From CATQHD01 sp965243165 (GTDB taxonomy: Bacteria; Actinomycetota; Acidimicrobiia; Spongiisociales; Spongiisociaceae): 64,000 nucleotides of DNA. Positions within the stretch are counted from its first letter, which is position 1. Each line of letters starts with the position of its first letter. The translations under genes and the position numbers were made by a program. Location: the NCBI GenBank assembly GCA_965243165.1, contig OZ251535.1, forward strand, positions 2,790,001 to 2,854,000, in the 5' to 3' direction. This document shows positions 52,572-61,741 of this stretch, in pieces. The notes under the pieces are model-generated. The model was not told where the DNA came from. It saw nothing but the letters and a program-made list of their open reading frames with translations, and searched no databases.

Positions 52572-53618
52572 ATGAGAGGGCGGAGCAGTCTGGGTCCGCT
52601 GATGCTCGAACCCATCCTGGTGGCCAAGCCGTGGGGGGGCCGCAGGCTGGCGGCGCTGGGGAAGCGGGCCCCGCCGGGAGGGGCGGCCGAAACCCTCTAC
52701 GGCGAGTCCTGGGAGGTGGCCGACCTGGGCGCCCGGGCGCTGGCCGGATCGGAGGAACGCCGCACGCATGCGGCCGCCGGCCCCCATCGGGGCAAGACCC
52801 TGCGCCGCCTGATCGCCGAGCTGGGTCCGGCCCTGTTGGGCTCGGCCTCCCCCACCCCCGAGGGCGACTTCCCGCTGCTCGTCAAGGTGCTCGACACCGC
52901 CGAACACCTCTCCATCCAGGTCCACCCCGACGAGGACCGCGCCGCCGCCCGTCCGGGTTGGGCGGCCAAGACCGAATCGTGGTACGTGCTCGAAGCCGAT
53001 CCGGGGGCGGTCATCTTCAAGGGGTTCCGTCCGGGCGTGGAAATGGGCGACACGGCGGAGGCGGCGGGCACCCCCGCCCTGGCCGGCCTGATGGAGCAGA
53101 CGCCGGTGCGGCGGGGCGACTTCCACCACCTTCCGGCGGGAACGATTCATGCGCTCGGCGCAGGCGTGACCGTGTCCGAGGTGCAGACCCCCTCCGACAC
53201 CACCTTCCGCCTCTACGACTGGACCGAAGAGTACGAACGCCCCCGCCGCCCCCTGCATATCGCCGACGCCCTGGAAGGGCTGTCCCTCGACCCGCCCGGG
53301 GCGCGCTCCCTGCCGGCCATGGAAGGAGAAGGCGCCCGGTTGCTGATCGAAACCCCCCACTACCGAATATGGGAACACCGAACCGGCAAACCCGGAGGGA
53401 AACCCGCAATCGGCGGAGAACCCGAGTTGCGCATCCTGGCGGCGGCAGAAGGCCGCTTCACCGTGGAATCGGAGCAAGCCCCGCCGCTGGATCTCCCCCG
53501 GGGCGCAACCGCGCTCATCCCCGCGGCCGCCGCCCCCGCGACCTCGATAACAGCCTCGGTCCCCTCAGCCCTGCTCGAAATCAGGCTGGGTTCAGCCCGG
53601 CCCGTCCGCTCCGATTGA
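52572..53618 (+). CDS. manA: Mannose-6-phosphate isomerase, class I
   Basis: Interconverts mannose 6-phosphate and fructose 6-phosphate. 348 aa cupin enzyme. LEPILVAKPWGGRRL at the N-terminus, GESWEVADLGARA, the zinc-site LSIQVHPDEDRA (Gln and His ligands), the GDFHHLPAGTIHALGAG block (His ligand) and VSEVQTPSDTTFRLYDW are all diagnostic. The ATG at 52572 follows a G-rich stretch; the ATG at 52602 is a possible alternative. It converges on gnd, another sugar-phosphate gene. Confidence 0.92.
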   Translation: MRGRSSLGPLMLEPILVAKPWGGRRLAALGKRAPPGGAAETLYGESWEVADLGARALAGSEERRTHAAAGPHRGKTLRRLIAELGPALLGSASPTPEGDFPLLVKVLDTAEHLSIQVHPDEDRAAARPGWAAKTESWYVLEADPGAVIFKGFRPGVEMGDTAEAAGTPALAGLMEQTPVRRGDFHHLPAGTIHALGAGVTVSEVQTPSDTTFRLYDWTEEYERPRRPLHIADALEGLSLDPPGARSLPAMEGEGARLLIETPHYRIWEHRTGKPGGKPAIGGEPELRILAAAEGRFTVESEQAPPLDLPRGATALIPAAAAPATSITASVPSALLEIRLGSARPVRSD

Positions 53619-53670
53619 TCCCCGAAGGGAGGGCGGCCTCCTCCTGATCGGACCGCCCCGCGGGGGACAC

Positions 53671-55119
53671 TCAGGCCCGGGGCCTGCCTGGAACGGTTGA
53701 TCCGGCGGCGGTCCAGTCGGTGTGGTGGAACTCTCCGCGGGGGCGGTCTACCCGTTCGTAGGTGTGGGCGCCGAAGTAGTCCCGCTGGGCGGAGACCAGA
53801 TTGGTGGGGAGCCGCTCGGAGCGGTAGGCGTCGTAGAAGGCCAGGGCCGAGGAGTAGGCCGGCACGGGAATGCCGATCCCGACCGCGGCGGCCACCACCC
53901 GGCGCCAGCCCGCCTCCGCCCGGCCCAGGGCTTCGACGAAGAACTCGTCCAGCAGCAGGCTGGGCAGGTCGGCCCGGCGGTCGAAGGCGGCGGCGATGTC
54001 GTCGAGGAATCCGGCCCTGATGATGCAGCCCTCCCTCCACAGCCGGGCGATCGCCCCGTAGTCCAGCCCCCACCCGTATTCGGCCGCCGCCCCCTTGAAC
54101 AGCATGAACCCCTGCGCATATGACACGATCTTCGACGCATACAGGGCGTCGCGGACGGCGTCGACGAAATCCTCCCCGGCGCCGTTGAGCCGCCCGGCCC
54201 TCTCGCCGAGCACTTCGGCCGCCTCGAGGCGGTGATGGAGCATCCCCGAAATCACCCTGGAATGGACCGCCTCGGCCACCAGCGTCATCGGACGGCCCAG
54301 GTCGAGGGAGGAGAGCACCGTCCACTTGCCGGTGCCTTTCTGCCCCGCCACGTCGAGGATCTTCTCCAGGGTCGGCCCCCCCGCCTCGTCGGTGTGGGCC
54401 AAGATGTCGGCGGTTATCTCGATGAGGTAGGAGTCGAGCACCCCCTCGTTCCAGCGGCGGAAAACCTCGGCCATCTCGGGGTAGGTCATGCCCATCCCCG
54501 CCCGCATGAGGTGGTAGGCCTCCGCGATCACCTGCATGTCGCCGTACTCGATGCCGTTGTGGACCATCTTGGTGTAGTGGCCGGCGCCGTCCGGCCCCAC
54601 CCATTCGCAGCAGGGCGTTCCGTCCTTGGCCTTGGCGGCGACGGCCTGCAGGATGCCCTTCACCTGGGGCCAGGCGGCCTCGTCGCCGCCGGGCATGATG
54701 GAGGGTCCGCGCCGGGCGCCTTCCTCCCCCCCCGATATCCCGACGCCCACGAACAGCAACCCGCGCTCCCGAAGCTCGCCGGCGCGGCGGGCGGTGTCCT
54801 CGAAGTGGGAATTGCCCCCGTCGATGATGATGTCACCCTCGGCCAGCAGGGGGGTCAGCCGCCGGATGACGCCGTCCACCGCCTCTCCGGCCTTGACCAT
54901 GATCATGATGCGCCGGGGCGGCTTCAGCGACGCCGCCAGTTCCTCGAGGCTGGATGTTCCTATCACCTCGGCGCCCCGCGCCCGGCAGGCCAGGAACTCG
55001 GTGGTGCGGGCGGTGGTGCGGTTGTAGACGGCCACCGTGAACCCCCGGTCGGCCATGTTGAGCACCAGGTTCTGGCCCATCACCGCCAGACCGATCAAAC
55101 CGATGTCCGCCCCGGCCAC
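53671..55119 (-). CDS. gnd: 6-phosphogluconate dehydrogenase, decarboxylating
   Basis: Oxidative pentose phosphate step from 6-phosphogluconate to ribulose 5-phosphate with NADP+ reduction. 482 aa, the long decarboxylating form. The N-terminal Rossmann motif GLIGLAVMGQNLVLNM, the GNSHFEDTARR and VGISGGEEGARRGPSIMPGG substrate blocks, HYTKMVHNGIEYGDMQ (catalytic Lys-His) and KGTGKWTVLSSLDLG are visible. The start is GTG at 55119. The first residues are non-canonical, but no better start is seen. Confidence 0.95.
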   Translation of the reverse strand: MAGADIGLIGLAVMGQNLVLNMADRGFTVAVYNRTTARTTEFLACRARGAEVIGTSSLEELAASLKPPRRIMIMVKAGEAVDGVIRRLTPLLAEGDIIIDGGNSHFEDTARRAGELRERGLLFVGVGISGGEEGARRGPSIMPGGDEAAWPQVKGILQAVAAKAKDGTPCCEWVGPDGAGHYTKMVHNGIEYGDMQVIAEAYHLMRAGMGMTYPEMAEVFRRWNEGVLDSYLIEITADILAHTDEAGGPTLEKILDVAGQKGTGKWTVLSSLDLGRPMTLVAEAVHSRVISGMLHHRLEAAEVLGERAGRLNGAGEDFVDAVRDALYASKIVSYAQGFMLFKGAAAEYGWGLDYGAIARLWREGCIIRAGFLDDIAAAFDRRADLPSLLLDEFFVEALGRAEAGWRRVVAAAVGIGIPVPAYSSALAFYDAYRSERLPTNLVSAQRDYFGAHTYERVDRPRGEFHHTDWTAAGSTVPGRPRA

Positions 55120-55152
55120 TAGATCCGCCGTCCCGGTATGCGGAGGCCGCCT

Positions 55153-55848
55153 CTAATGGGCAGCCTCCCCGCCGCCCGGCGCCAGCACCCAACGCAGCAG
55201 GAGGAACGCCAACCCCGTCCCGACGATCTGCCCGGCCAGGAACACCGGAACCGAGGCGGGGGCGATCCCGTTGTAGGAATCCGAGAACATGCGGGCGATG
55301 GTCACCGCCGGGTTGGCGAAAGCGCCCGAAGAGGCGAAGAAGTGGCCGGCACCGATGAACAACCCCACCGCCGGCGCGGTGTAGGCCAGCCCGAAGCCGC
55401 CTCGGCGGACGGTGAGGAATATCACCGTCATCAACCCCAGCGCCGCGACCGCCTCGCCGACGAACGGCCCGCCGCCGCCCCGGGAGGTCTCCGAGATGGA
55501 AACGGCGTCGAGGCCGAACATGACGTTGGCCAGCACCGCCCCCAAGAACCCGCCCGCGATCTGCACCGATGCATAGGCAACCCCCTCTCCGGCGGGCTTC
55601 CCGCCCAGCAGTACGTCCATCAGGGTCACGAAGGGGTTCACATGACCGCCGGAGACGGGGCCGAGCGACCAGATCAGCACCATCAGAACGAAGGCGGTGA
55701 TCAGCGCGGCGGTGAGCAGCCGCACCCCTGGGTCCTCGCTGAGCCGCTCGGCGGAGATCCCGCCCCCCACGATGGCTGTAAGCAGGAAGGCGGTGCCGAT
55801 GAATTCGGAGACCAAGCGCTGTCCGAGTGAATAGGCGGGGGCGTTCAT
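55153..55848 (-). CDS. MIP-family aquaporin/aquaglyceroporin
   Basis: 231 aa with six membrane helices and the two half-helix loops of aquaporins. The second loop has the canonical NPA (GAFANPAVTIARM); the first reads NPF (SGGHVNPFVTLMDVLLG), a variant. The ar/R Arg follows in loop two. It diverges from the arsenate reductase-like gene 114 bp away. That arrangement recalls arsenic loci in which an AqpS channel carries arsenite out, so arsenite rather than water or glycerol may be the cargo. This is inferred from context. Confidence 0.85.
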   Translation of the reverse strand: MNAPAYSLGQRLVSEFIGTAFLLTAIVGGGISAERLSEDPGVRLLTAALITAFVLMVLIWSLGPVSGGHVNPFVTLMDVLLGGKPAGEGVAYASVQIAGGFLGAVLANVMFGLDAVSISETSRGGGGPFVGEAVAALGLMTVIFLTVRRGGFGLAYTAPAVGLFIGAGHFFASSGAFANPAVTIARMFSDSYNGIAPASVPVFLAGQIVGTGLAFLLLRWVLAPGGGEAAH

Positions 55849-55962
55849 CAGCCGCGCAGTATAGGCGCCGGAAAGAGAATCCTACGGCGCCCGAAGCCCC
55901 CTCCCCAAAGCTTTCACCGCCGGTTTACCCCCCGTTTCCCTCCGCCTCTCTACCATGCCCCC

Positions 55963-56409
55963 ATGATCGGCGCCGGCATCGGACAGCCGCCTCCCGAAGT
56001 GTTGTTCGTGTGCGTCCACAACGCGGGGCGGTCCCAGATGGCGGCCGGGTTCCTGCGGCAGTTGGCCGGAGAACGAGTGAGGGTCCGCAGCGCCGGGTCC
56101 ATGCCCGCCGACCGGATCGACCCGGCGGTCGTCGAGGTCATGGCGGAGCGGGGCGTGAATCTGGCCGGCGCCGCCCCCGCCGCGCTCTCCGCCGACCGGG
56201 TTTCGGCCGCCGACGTGGTGGTGACCATGGGTTGCGGCGACGCCTGTCCCGTCTTTCCCGGCCAGCGCCGCCTGGACTGGGAGCTGGACGACCCGGCGGG
56301 CAAGCGCGCCGCCGAGGTGCGTCCGGTGCGCGACGAGATCGAGAAGCGGGTGAGGGGGCTGCTCGCCGACCTGGGCGTCGAAGTCCGGCCCGGAGCGGAG
56401 AGGCGGTAA
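55963..56409 (+). CDS. arsC: Arsenate-mycothiol transferase/arsenate reductase (LMW phosphatase fold)
   Basis: 148 aa. The P-loop CVHNAGRSQM (C-x5-R) starts near residue 17. The VTMGCGDACPVFPG motif and LDWELDDPAGK segment are those of thioredoxin- or mycothiol-coupled ArsC proteins. In an actinobacterium the mycothiol route, with arsenate-mycothiol adduct formation, is more likely. It diverges from the aquaporin gene and is followed 5 bp later by polyphosphate glucokinase. Confidence 0.85.
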   Translation: MIGAGIGQPPPEVLFVCVHNAGRSQMAAGFLRQLAGERVRVRSAGSMPADRIDPAVVEVMAERGVNLAGAAPAALSADRVSAADVVVTMGCGDACPVFPGQRRLDWELDDPAGKRAAEVRPVRDEIEKRVRGLLADLGVEVRPGAERR

Positions 56410-56414
56410 CACGG

Positions 56415-57149
56415 ATGGCTGTCCGGCTCGGCATCGATGTGGGCGGAAGCGGCGTCAAGGGCGCTCCGGTGGACCTGGACGCGGGAACCCTGGTCAGGAA
56501 CCGCCTCCGCCTCCAGACGCAGCCTTCACATCCCGAGGCCCTGGCCGCCAAGATAACCAGGCTGGTCGACGAGTTCCCGGAGGCCAAGGGGCCGGTCGGG
56601 TGCGCCCTCCCCGGAGTGGTGGTCTCCGGGCAGGTCCGCTTCGCCCCCCACCTCGACCCCTCCTGGATAGGCCTCGACGCCCCCGCTCTGCTGTCCGAAA
56701 GATGCGGGCGGCCGGTCCGGGTCGTCAACGACGCCGATGCGGCCGGCCTGGCCGAAGCCCGATGGGGCGCGGCGGCGGGCAGGAAGGGGGTGGTCGTCCT
56801 CTTGACCCTTGGAACCGGAATCGGCTCCGCCGTACTGCACAACGGCGAGCTCATCCCCAACACCGAGCTGGGCCACCTGCAAATCGACGGGCGGGAACCG
56901 GACGACTTCGCGTCCAACCGGGCGAGGAAGAAAGAAGGCCTCTCCTTCGAGGAATGGGCCGGCCGGCTCAACCGCTGCCTGGCCCATCTGGAAGGGTTGT
57001 TCTCGCCGTCCTTGTTCGTGATCGGGGGCGGGATCTCCAAGAAGTTCGGGGAGTTCGGCCCGTATCTACGCGCCCGGGCCGAGATAGCCCCCGCCGCCCT
57101 CCGCAACGACGCCGGCGTCGCGGGCGCCGCCCTGCAGGCCTACCCCTGA
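56415..57149 (+). CDS. ppgK: Polyphosphate glucokinase (ROK family)
   Basis: Phosphorylates glucose using inorganic polyphosphate or ATP; typical of actinobacteria. 244 aa. The N-terminal phosphate-binding motif LGIDVGGSGVKGAPVDLDAG is nearly identical to characterised PPGK. VVNDADAAGLAEARWGA, LTLGTGIGSAVLHNGELIPN and TELGHLQ follow in order, as in the family. The ATG at 56415 is preferred; the frame continues upstream without coding character. The product feeds the same hexose and pentose phosphate pools as gnd and manA. Confidence 0.93.
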   Translation: MAVRLGIDVGGSGVKGAPVDLDAGTLVRNRLRLQTQPSHPEALAAKITRLVDEFPEAKGPVGCALPGVVVSGQVRFAPHLDPSWIGLDAPALLSERCGRPVRVVNDADAAGLAEARWGAAAGRKGVVVLLTLGTGIGSAVLHNGELIPNTELGHLQIDGREPDDFASNRARKKEGLSFEEWAGRLNRCLAHLEGLFSPSLFVIGGGISKKFGEFGPYLRARAEIAPAALRNDAGVAGAALQAYP

Positions 57150-57244
57150 AAGCCCGTCCCCGTTCCGCCGGGCGCCCCCGGCCGGGCAGTCACTGCACGA
57201 TCTGTAAGCGAACCGGCGCGGGCGGAGGGTCGAAGAGGCCGGGG

Positions 57245-58042
57245 TCAGGCCCCGCCGGGGGTGGCCGAGGCGTTCTTGGCGTCCCGCCAAGCGATCCACT
57301 CGTCGAGTCCGGCCATGTCGAAGGCGGGGCCGGTCACTTCCAGGGTGAAATGGGCGGCGCCGGCTTCGAGCCAGTCTTCGGCCTGATCGATGTCGCCGAG
57401 CTGGACGCCGGTAGAACGCTCAACGGCTGAGGGGTCGCGTCCGGCGGCGCGGCACCACTCGTCCAGAATGCGGTTCTTGCGGCGCACGACGGCGGGGCCG
57501 CCGAACCAGTGCCAGATGTCGGCGAAGCGGCCCGCTATGCGCAGCGTGTGCTTCTCGCCTCCGCCCCCGATGAGGATCGGGATGTCCCGCACGGGCGGCG
57601 GGTTGAGCAGGGACAGCCGGCGTTTGATCCGGTAGAGGCCGGAATCCAGGTCGCGCAGGCGGCCGCCGAAGGCGCCGAAGGGGTACTCGTACTCCTTGTA
57701 GTCGCGTTCGGCCCAGCCCGCCCCCAGCCCGAGGATCAGGCGGCCGCCGCTGATGTGGTCCACGGTGCGGGCCATATCGGCCAGCAGGTGGGGGTTGCGG
57801 TAGGAATAACAGCCGACCAGCGGGCCGATCTCCACCCGCTCGGTCGCCTCCGCCCAAGAAGCCAGCATCGTCCAGCACTCGAAGTGCTTGCCGTCCGCAT
57901 CTCCTCTCAGCGGGAAGAAGTGGTCCCAGTTGTACACGGCGTCCACCCCCATCTCCTCGGCGCGCACCGCGGCGGCGCGTATGTCCGCATAGCCGCCGTG
58001 CTGGGGCTGGATCTGGACGCCGATTCGGATCGGGCGCGTCAA
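57245..58042 (-). CDS. LLM-class F420-dependent oxidoreductase, paralogue 2
   Basis: 265 aa, closely similar along its whole length to the product of 48363-49139. The same blocks occur (GVQIQPQHGGYADIRAAA, YNWDHFFPLRGDADGKHFEC, ADMARTVDHISGGRLILGLG). The DNA also aligns over most of the gene, so the two arose by a rather recent duplication. Differences concentrate in the C-terminal third (GPAVVRRKNRILD versus DALVRKNRILD), perhaps reflecting changed substrate choice. Confidence 0.88.
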   Translation of the reverse strand: MTRPIRIGVQIQPQHGGYADIRAAAVRAEEMGVDAVYNWDHFFPLRGDADGKHFECWTMLASWAEATERVEIGPLVGCYSYRNPHLLADMARTVDHISGGRLILGLGAGWAERDYKEYEYPFGAFGGRLRDLDSGLYRIKRRLSLLNPPPVRDIPILIGGGGEKHTLRIAGRFADIWHWFGGPAVVRRKNRILDEWCRAAGRDPSAVERSTGVQLGDIDQAEDWLEAGAAHFTLEVTGPAFDMAGLDEWIAWRDAKNASATPGGA

Positions 58043-58156
58043 ATCTCACCTCCTTTGGATAGTCCGCCGAGTCGAGCGCATCCAAGTTACCGGAAAGCGA
58101 AGCGCGTCGGCCGGGCGGCGGGGAAACGGACCCGGCGGGCAAGAAGGACGGCCCGC

Positions 58157-59546
<1,390 letters not shown>

Positions 59547-59566
<20 letters not shown>

Positions 59567-59852
59567 CGGCGGGCGGCTCGTCCTGCTCCTCGGCGATGAT
59601 CTGCGACTCTCGGACGGCCACCGCCACCCGGCCGTTCTCCGGCCACAGGAACCGCCAGGCTCCGGTGGGAACCGCCCAGAACCGCCGCCCGGTGTCGATG
59701 TCCCGCAGCGACAGGGCGTCGCTGGTGGACTCGGTGCCCGCCGGCACCAGCAAACCCGACCGCGTGGCCGACTCCTCCAAGAGGTGACCCACCCGCCACC
59801 CCGGCAGGATCCGATACCCGTTGGGACTTCGATGTTCGTTCTTGGCAGCCAT
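59547..59852 (-). CDS. Small GroES/Cpn10-like protein, 101 aa
   Basis: Starts MAAKNEHRSPNGYRILPGWR and has Cpn10-like features: ATRSGLLVPAG in place of the mobile-loop region, and a C-terminal VAVRESQIIAEEQ resembling the VRESDILA motif of GroES-type chaperonins. It is too divergent to call a working GroES. The ATG at 59852 is preferred to the start at 59909. It overlaps hflX by 20 bp, so both are probably translated from one mRNA. Confidence 0.6.
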
Positions 59853-59937
59853 TCCTTGCCCTGCACCCGCCGGGTCCAGGGTAGCCGCTCGGCGGCCCTC
59901 CCCATCCACCCGCCGGCATATATGTATCCTGCGGGGC

Positions 59938-60032
59938 GGAGGCGAACGAGCGCCTGGTGGGCTCCCTGGTCTTCAAAACCAGTGGGGGTGCGAAAGTGCC
60001 CCGGCGGGTTCGATTCCCGTCCGCCTCCGCCA
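59938..60032 (+). tRNA. selC: tRNA-Sec (anticodon UCA)
   Basis: 95 nt including an encoded CCA end, the same length as E. coli selC. The anticodon arm CTGGT-CTTCAAA-ACCAG gives anticodon TCA, which pairs with UGA. The acceptor GGAGGCG pairs with CGCCTCC; an eighth pair would be A-C. A long variable arm (GGGG...CCCC) and a T loop TTCGATT are present. A long variable arm with a UCA anticodon is diagnostic of selenocysteine tRNA. This makes selenocysteine decoding of the UGA in the Rv2466c homologue plausible. selA, selB and selD are not in the window. Confidence 0.94.
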
Positions 60033-60104
60033 AGCCTCCAGCTGTACGTACATCTGGGCGCGCAAGGCCCCGGCTGTCCGCCCGGCCCCGCTACCGTGGG
60101 GGAT

Positions 60105-60515
60105 ATGAGCGACGGACACCGCGGCAGTCCGCTTGATTTGGCGGTGGTCGGCTTGGTCGACGCCCCGCAGAGATGCAGCCTGGAGCAGCTGCGCGGTTGG
60201 GGCGGAGGCCCGAGCGGCGCCTCGGGCGAAACGGTGATCCCCCTGCGGGCGGTGGTCGAACAGACCGGGCTGTCCGCCGCCGCCGACCATGTGAGCGCGG
60301 TGAGCGCGGACGGTTCCTACACCGCTTCCATCCCGCTCTCCGAAGCGCTGGCCAAAGGGGAGATCCGCGTGGGCGGCCCCTCCGAGGGCGGTCCGCCTAT
60401 CCGGCTGGAGGTCCCCGGCGGCCTCACCAAGTGCTGGAACGTCAAAGGGCTCGGCCTGCTCCGAGTAACAGAAGGGCCGGAACCGGACAGCCTTCCCGAC
60501 GTACTGACCCACTAG
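60105..60515 (+). CDS. Small protein resembling the molybdopterin-oxidoreductase (SUOX) fold, 136 aa
   Basis: The segments GETVIPLRAVVEQTGLSAAADHV, ADGSYTASIPLSEAL and GLTKCWNVKGLGLLRV resemble the beta-rich core of the sulphite-oxidase-type molybdopterin domain, where an ADGY-x-x-S-x-PL element is common. It is far shorter than the full domain (about 200 aa) and I see no clear cofactor Cys in the expected place, so binding of the cofactor is doubtful. ATG 60105 has GGGGG upstream. The stop is immediately followed by repeat copy B. Confidence 0.5.
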   Translation: MSDGHRGSPLDLAVVGLVDAPQRCSLEQLRGWGGGPSGASGETVIPLRAVVEQTGLSAAADHVSAVSADGSYTASIPLSEALAKGEIRVGGPSEGGPPIRLEVPGGLTKCWNVKGLGLLRVTEGPEPDSLPDVLTH

Positions 60516-60662
60516 CCCTGATTGTTCACGAGAGTGGGGGCGGACAGATAAAATAAGCGCCCGCATCCCTTTGACCTGGGGTGATAACAGTGAGACAACT
60601 GTCTGATCAGAAAAGTGTGGTTCATCCAATGGGTAAACGCCGCCGGTTCGAGGTTTGGGATG
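60516..60662 (+). repeat. Dispersed intergenic repeat, copy B (147 bp)
   Basis: Aligns with copy A at 12664-12807 along its full length. Shared blocks include CCCTGAT, TGACCTGGGGTGATAAC, CTGATCAG and AACGCCGCCGGTTC. Around its end GGTTCATCCA and TGGATGAACC can pair to form a stem. It fills the gap between two genes and encodes nothing evident. Confidence 0.75.
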
Positions 60663-60726
60663 CCCAATCTGGATGAACCGGCGCGGGCGGCGGCCCGCCC
60701 CGCGCGGACATGAACAATCAGAGCTG

Positions 60727-61338
60727 ATGGCCGAAGACGGAGGTGCGGCCTTCGCCCGCCTCTTCTCGCAGCGGCGGGAAGATCTCGGCTTGTCGGTGGT
60801 GGACATCGCCGTGCAGACCGGCCGGCCCATCGAGGTGGTGGTGGGCTGGGAGCAGGGCTTGTCGGCGCCCGGCGCCGAAGACCTCCCGCAGGTGGCCCAA
60901 GCCCTCAAGCTCCCGATTCCCCTGCTCGAGGAGGCCTCGAGGCGGGCGGCCGAGCACCGGCCGCCTCCGGACGAACCGCCGCCGGGGGCGGAGGACACCG
61001 GCGCCCCAGAAGTTTCCTTCGAGGAGGCGCCCGCCGCCCTGCCGGACGACAGCTCCGCAGATGTCTTCGCGCCCGACGGCCGGCCCAGCATCTCCTCCTA
61101 TCTGGACAGCATCCGCACCCGGGTGCGCGAGGCGGCGGCCCGCAGACGGCGCCGCACTCAGGCGCCGGCCGCCCAACCTTCCTATCTGGAGGACCGAGAC
61201 GAGTTGGTTACCTACCGCCTGCGGATGGTGCTGACGGCGGCCGGGGTTGCCGTCCTGGCCCTGGTGCTCCGTTGGTCGCTGGGCGGCCTCGGCTCGGCTG
61301 TCACCGACCTCTGGGAGGCCCTGACCGCCGCCCTGTAA
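60727..61338 (+). CDS. HTH-domain protein with C-terminal membrane helix (RodZ-like layout)
   Basis: 203 aa. The N-terminal 65 residues form a Cro/XRE-type HTH (FSQRREDLGLSVVDIAVQTG, then VVVGWEQGLSAPGAEDLPQV). A Pro/Glu/Ala-rich linker and an Arg-rich patch (RTRVREAAARRRRR) follow, then one membrane helix (MVLTAAGVAVLALVLRWSLG) and a short outside tail. This order is shared with RodZ-type cytoskeletal adaptors and with membrane-bound HTH regulators, and I cannot decide between them. ATG 60727 is preferred to the start at 60655, which falls in the repeat. Confidence 0.7.
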   Translation: MAEDGGAAFARLFSQRREDLGLSVVDIAVQTGRPIEVVVGWEQGLSAPGAEDLPQVAQALKLPIPLLEEASRRAAEHRPPPDEPPPGAEDTGAPEVSFEEAPAALPDDSSADVFAPDGRPSISSYLDSIRTRVREAAARRRRRTQAPAAQPSYLEDRDELVTYRLRMVLTAAGVAVLALVLRWSLGGLGSAVTDLWEALTAAL

Positions 61339-61391
61339 CCCGCCCTCCCGCCCGGCCCGCAGCCCCAGAAATCCCCGGCCCCGCGCAATGG

Positions 61392-61421
61392 TTGCCGGGG
61401 CGGCCGGACTTCGGCTAACAT
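61392..61421 (+). promoter_or_regulatory. Candidate promoter of the 61.4-61.7 kb transcript
   Basis: TTGCCG (61392-61397), 18-bp spacer, TAACAT (61416-61421). The predicted transcription start is near 61428. Confidence 0.45.
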
Positions 61422-61452
61422 CTCCTGTACCAGAGAAAGGAGGTGATCCGAC

Positions 61453-61497
61453 TTGTTAGACAGTTCTTGTAGGACCCTGGAGGTGGCCGGGCGCTAA
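61453..61497 (+). CDS. Short ORF of 14 codons behind an extended Shine-Dalgarno sequence
   Basis: TTG start, reading (M)LDSSCRTLEVAGR and TAA. The AAAGGAGGTGATCC sequence ends 4 nt before the start. The strong site suggests that ribosomes really load here, and it may be a leader peptide or a small protein. It is based on this one sequence. Confidence 0.4.
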   Translation: MLDSSCRTLEVAGR

Positions 61498-61678
61498 GCG
61501 GCCGCTGGCTGCTTTCCGGGGAAGGCCCCTATCGGCCCCCCGGACAGGTGGCGACTCCAACTCGGACCACCCGATCTCCCTGTCCGCATGTTGGTCCTCA
61601 TGCGGCGCCGGCGAAGAGGGCAGACAGCCCCCGGCGAAGTACAGGCCTGATCGAACGATCTCTGAAAGTCGACTCGAG

Positions 61679-61712
61679 TCCGGGGCTCCCAACGGGGCCC
61701 CGGATTCTTTTT
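61679..61712 (+). terminator. Rho-independent terminator
   Basis: TCCGGGGC (61679-61686) and GCCCCGGA (61697-61704) form a stem with a 10-nt loop, followed by a T-rich tract. It ends the 61.4-kb transcript. Its near-symmetry may also help end the convergent cysteine synthase transcript. Confidence 0.85.
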
Positions 61713-61741
61713 CGGCGCGGCGGGCCCGCCCCCGCTCTCCG

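Larger units (their letters stand above)
61428..61712 (+). ncRNA. Structured transcript of unknown family, about 280 nt, with embedded short ORF
   Basis: A 403-bp gap between the HTH gene and the convergent cysteine synthase gene contains a promoter-like site, a chain of strong hairpins and a terminator. The stems include CGGACAGG/CCTGTCCG, CCGCATG/CATGCGG and CGCCGG/CCGGCG. Near the 5' end AAAGGAGGTGATCC is a perfect complement to the usual 3' tail of 16S rRNA, unusually long for a ribosome binding site. A 14-residue frame follows it at once. I do not recognise the family. Since cysteine synthase reads the other way, this RNA is not its leader. Confidence 0.55.
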
